64,000 nucleotides of DNA from Tiliqua scincoides (taxonomy: Eukaryota > Chordata > Lepidosauria > Squamata > Scincidae): positions 265,433,024 to 265,497,023 of the forward strand of contig NC_089822.1 in assembly GCF_035046505.1 (NCBI RefSeq), read 5' to 3'. Positions 60,812 through 64,000 of this stretch are shown here, piece after piece. The notes beneath the pieces were generated by a model. It saw only the letters and a list, made by a program, of their open reading frames with translations. It did no database searches and was not told the origin of the DNA. Made by a program: the position numbers and the translations under genes. The stretch's first letter is position 1; each line of letters opens with the position of its first letter.

Positions 60812-62195
60812 CAAGAAAACCGCCTGATGGGCTGTGGTTCGATGGCATGACAACTCTGTGGTTCGATGGCATGACAACTCTGTTGTCAATGTAATTTCCA
60901 ATTTTAGTGGATTGGAACCAATGAGCACAGTGAAACACTACAATAGAAAATCAAAAGCAAAATGACAGTTGCCTCAGCCAAATGTCATCAGAGAATATAA
61001 CCAAGGTGTGGGAGGAGTAGATGTGCACGACAGTGCCATTGCTGATTACCGCATAGGCATCCAAGCTAGAAAATGGTGGTGGCCCTTGTTTATAAATGGC
61101 ATCACAAGCCATGCTGTGTATGCGCAACCTCCTGATTTTAGAAATGGGTTATGTCAGAATGCCAGATGCAAGGGAGGGCACCAGGATGCAGGTATCTTGC
61201 AGGATGCATCTGGCGTGCTCCCTGGGACATTTGGTGGGCCGCTGTGAGATACAGGAAGCTGGACTAGATGGGCCTATGGCCTGATCCAGTGGGGCTGTTC
61301 TTATGTTCTTATGCCACTTTAAATGCCTGGAAGTTCTTCATGTCCTACAAAGTCCAAATAGATTTCAAGGCACAGGTTGCAGTGTCCTTCATGCAGGGTG
61401 AGTTGGAGCAAGCAGAAGAAGAGAGAACAGCCAACAACCCGCACTACAGCTAAGGGGAGGCCTTCCTAGTATGCCCTTCTTGCCAGCATCCGTTATGATG
61501 GGAAGGGTCATCTTTTAACCAAAAGTGACAGTCATGCCTGGAGAAGATGCAGGCACTGTAAATCCCATACTGTACAGCTGTTGAAAATGTAAAGGACACA
61601 TACATCCTGCTTGCTTTGAGGAGTTTCATATACAGAGCTAAAGATTACTGCTCCACAAAGGATCAGACCTTACACATTAAAAACGGAGGCATTGTTTTCT
61701 TGTGATGAGTTGTGGGCTTTTGGTTGTGGTTTTTTCATGTGAGCATCTTATGGCCTCTCTTTGCCACTTGTTCAGCCACTGCTGATTTATCCACCTGTAG
61801 CAACTGACAGTGCTTCTCATGTTCCTTTGCCCTGGTGTTCACACTCTTTCTCTATGGTGCCTATGTACACTTGACCACAACTACATGGGATTCAATAAAT
61901 CCCTGCCAAGGAGGAGGACAGTTATTGTCAGTTGCTCTGGGGTGAGATGAACAGCCTGTGGTTCTCACTTCTAGTCCTTTGAAAATGCCCACCATAGTTG
62001 TGGGTGTTAACGTTGGGAAATAAAAATCTTCATAGACCATGGCCAGTATGCCCAAACATTTCGTACTACAACACTAATAGTACTGACCATGAAAGCCTTA
62101 GATTATATGTGCTCTTTGTGTTTGCAAAGTTTTTTTAATATACGTCTGTGTTTTGTCTTTCATTATTTAAGCTTGTTCTCCCCCCCCCCCCTCTA
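60812..62195 (+). pseudogene. Decayed partial piggyBac copy
   Basis: 60,812-61,105 and 61,312-61,735 match the second half of the transposase exon (about 59,050-59,830). They have an internal loss of the part equivalent to about 59,077-59,155, substitutions, small indels and stops (for example KAKstop before LPQPNVIRE). NVIREYNQGVGGVDVHDSAI is still readable, but the frame is broken. 62,095-62,195 matches the 3' flank after an unrelated block (61,740-62,095). A CR1 end is inserted at 61,106-61,311. It is either a tandem partial duplicate of the fused exon or a separate old piggyBac insertion. Not functional. Confidence 0.82.
61106..61311 (+). mobile_element. CR1 LINE 3' end inside the piggyBac pseudogene
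   Basis: Plus-strand CR1 tail (CATGCTGTGTATGCGCAACC ... GGACTAGATGGGCCTATGGC), ending in the CR1 octamer repeat TTCTTATG. It splits the pseudogene within the region after GGVDVHD. Confidence 0.88.
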
Positions 62196-62330
62196 AATAA
62201 GGGCAGGAGGGTCACATCATCTCTCTGACACTGTGTTGGGGGCTGGGAAAAATAATTAATTTACATTTTACATTTGAATAAATTTACATAAATGCACACA
62301 TTAGAGACAGAACTTAAGTAAGTTTTGCAG
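62195..62330. mobile_element. hAT MITE (CAGGGGTGTCCAAA family), partial copy
   Basis: Inner text GGCAGGAGGGTCACATCATC and TGAATAAATTTACATAAATG as in copies 48,871 and 52,192. The ends are missing. Confidence 0.75.
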
Positions 62331-62479
62331 GGAGCCTCACCCTCCCCGTCTGAGCCATTCTAATGTTGCTCCATTGCATTTGAGGAAGAAGAAACCTAAA
62401 GCTACCCCCCAATGAATGTCTACTCAGAAGTAAGTTTCATTGTGTTTCACAGGGGCTACTCTCAGATAAATGTGTACAC

Positions 62480-62816
62480 CAGTGGTTCTCAAGCACCGGG
62501 ACCCACTTTTTAGAATCAGAATCTGTCAGGACCTACCAGAAGTGATGTCATGACTGGAAGTGACATCATCAAGCAGGAAAATTTTTCACAATCCTACCCA
62601 CACTTACCCAGGAGCAAGTGCCATTGACCATCATTGTTAAAAGCATATATATATATATATAGTAGCCTGTTAAAAGTACAGACCTGTGACATTTCCCCAA
62701 ATGCAGTCACATACCATAATAGCACCAAGTCTAATATATTGAAATGAATGGGGACCCACCTGAAATTGGCTCACGACCCACCTAATGGGTCCCGACCCAT
62801 AGGCTGAGAATCACTA
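62480..62816. mobile_element. hAT MITE (CAGTGGTTCTCA family)
   Basis: 337 bases. Ends CAGTGGTTCTCAAGC and GCTGAGAATCACTA, with a perfect 8-base target duplication GTGTACAC (62,472-62,479 and 62,817-62,824). Same family as 24,101 and 42,849. Confidence 0.92.
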
Positions 62817-62824
62817 GTGTACAC

Positions 62825-63450
62825 AATTGCAGCCATGGTTCAGCTTTCAAGCTGATTCTGACCTGACGTGACTTTTCTACTGAAGACAACTGCGGTGATT
62901 TGTCTGCACAACTCTGATGCATTAAAACTTAATATTTTTCTGATCCATTTTTGAGTGCTCCTATATGAGGAAATATACATACTGCCTTTCCTATGCTCGG
63001 AGCGGTGTACAATACAATATTCCATCATTCTCCAATTTGAGAAAAGTGGTGAGAAAAGTGACTTAATAAAAAGTCATTTGATTGATTGTTTGATTGTGGT
63101 TTTTGTTGCTCCAATGTTGCAATTTGTTGCTCCAATGTTGCAAGCAAATGCTGCAGGAAAATGCTTAAGTGGTGTTAATATGCAAGATTGGGGCAACAGT
63201 GCAAAGATCTTATTGCAGATTTTAATTTGCAGTCATACATGGGGGGGATCCTGGAAACCCCTGGAAAAACCATGGCTTTGAAAGATGCTTTAGGCAGAGG
63301 AAATCAACTGAGATTTATCACAAGCAATGCACATTTTATCACAAGCAATGCACATTTTAAATGCAGAAAAGAAACTCCAAGCATATGGGGGGGTGGGGGA
63401 GTCAGAGCTTCTGAGTACATAATGTCTCTATTAGGCATCCTGCCCTCTTT
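62825..63450. other. Intergenic stretch, short direct repeats only
   Basis: Small tandem duplicates occur at 63,110-63,145 (TTGTTGCTCCAATGTTGCAA) and 63,318-63,358 (ATCACAAGCAATGCACATTT). No gene recognised. Confidence 0.5.
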
Positions 63451-63575
63451 CAAGATGGCGGCACTGCCTTGACTTGCCAGTAACAGGGCTGCCCTGTTTC
63501 AAGATGGCCGCACTGCTTGCTGTCCACTTGCTTTGAGGCCCACTTGCCCTCTTCCAAGGTGGCCGCGCTGCCTTC
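63451..63575 (+). promoter_or_regulatory. Cluster of YY1-like sites
   Basis: Three related words at 63,451 (CAAGATGGCGGCACTGCC), 63,500 (CAAGATGGCCGCACTGC) and 63,555 (CAAGGTGGCCGCGCTGCC). The first is a near-perfect YY1 consensus (AAGATGGCGGC). They could belong to a promoter of a gene beyond the window or to a retroelement 5' end. Confidence 0.4.
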
Positions 63576-63824
63576 TTTGCCAGCTCCTGATCCTGGAACG
63601 GAATGTTGGAGACACACAGGGAATTGGAGCCAGGTAGTCCAGAGGGAGGCAGCCAGCAGTGCAAGGCAAGGCAAGGCAGCAGTGCAACTGTGTGTATTGG
63701 AATTGTGGAAGATATTACCGAGGAGATAGGGTGTGGTGTCCACAGTGCCCCTTGCTCTGAGTAAATGCGGGATTAAAGCCCAGGTGGTAGCTGGAGGTGT
63801 GCTGCACAGCTGCAGCCACTAGAG

Positions 63825-64000
63825 CAGGGGTGTCCAAAGTTTTTGGCAAGAGGGCCACATCGTCTCTCTGACACTGTGTCGGGGGCCAGGGAAAAAAAGA
63901 ATTAATTTACATTTAAAATTTGAATAAATTTACATAAGTTTACATAAATGAATATAGTAAAGATGAACGCATATGAATGAATGAAGGTCTTGCAATAGCT
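63825..64000. mobile_element. hAT MITE (CAGGGGTGTCCAAA family), cut by the window end
   Basis: Starts CAGGGGTGTCCAAAGTTTTT and continues with the family's inner text to the last base of the window. Confidence 0.85.

Overview
The window looks like squamate-reptile (lizard-type) nuclear DNA. It carries KRAB and SCAN zinc-finger-family genes, which are amniote traits. It is rich in CR1 and L2 LINEs, hAT miniature elements, a 5S-rRNA-derived SINE, a DIRS-like element and a Polinton fossil, with no L1/Alu pattern of placental mammals. The species cannot be fixed from the sequence; a turtle or other sauropsid is less likely but possible.

Region 1 (1-43,611) is a tandem segmental duplication of one KRAB zinc-finger gene unit. 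Unit A (window start to about 25,547) holds exons at 13,393-13,519, 16,361-16,450 and 16,970-18,957 (18 intact C2H2 fingers). Unit B (about 25,548-43,611) holds the matching exons at 37,017-37,143, 38,604-38,693 and 39,291-40,999 (16 fingers, one lacking its first cysteine, tail cut off by a 2-base loss). The KRAB exons differ by 5 of 127 bases, but finger number and order differ strongly. A partial third copy of unit-B sequence lies at about 43,660-44,520. Elements present in only one unit, several with clean target-site duplications and an empty site in the other, act as a record of events after the duplication.

Unit A also contains a broken Polinton (about 2,880-8,498) with a Tigger/pogo transposon and a hAT element nested inside, and, downstream of the gene, a DIRS-like fossil split by an L2 LINE that is itself split by a solo LTR.

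Region 2 (about 44,500-50,150) is repeat-rich, with one broken LTR retrotransposon with target duplications (45,119-46,461), a CR1 scrap and hAT elements.

Region 3 (about 50,150-60,000) is the most interesting part: an apparent SCAN-piggyBac fusion gene. A promoter with NF-Y, CRE and ETS-type sites precedes a SCAN exon (52,965-53,813; ATG at 53,007), a short linker exon (55,153-55,258) and a long piggyBac transposase exon (57,935-59,754). The splice phases match, giving a predicted 910-residue protein that keeps the piggyBac D-D-D triad and the C-terminal Cys/His domain. The architecture resembles mammalian PGBD1, probably by independent transposase capture.

Region 4 (60,000-64,000) holds a decayed partial copy of the same piggyBac sequence, more MITEs and a small cluster of YY1-like sites near the right edge. 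No rRNA gene, functional tRNA gene or CRISPR array was seen.
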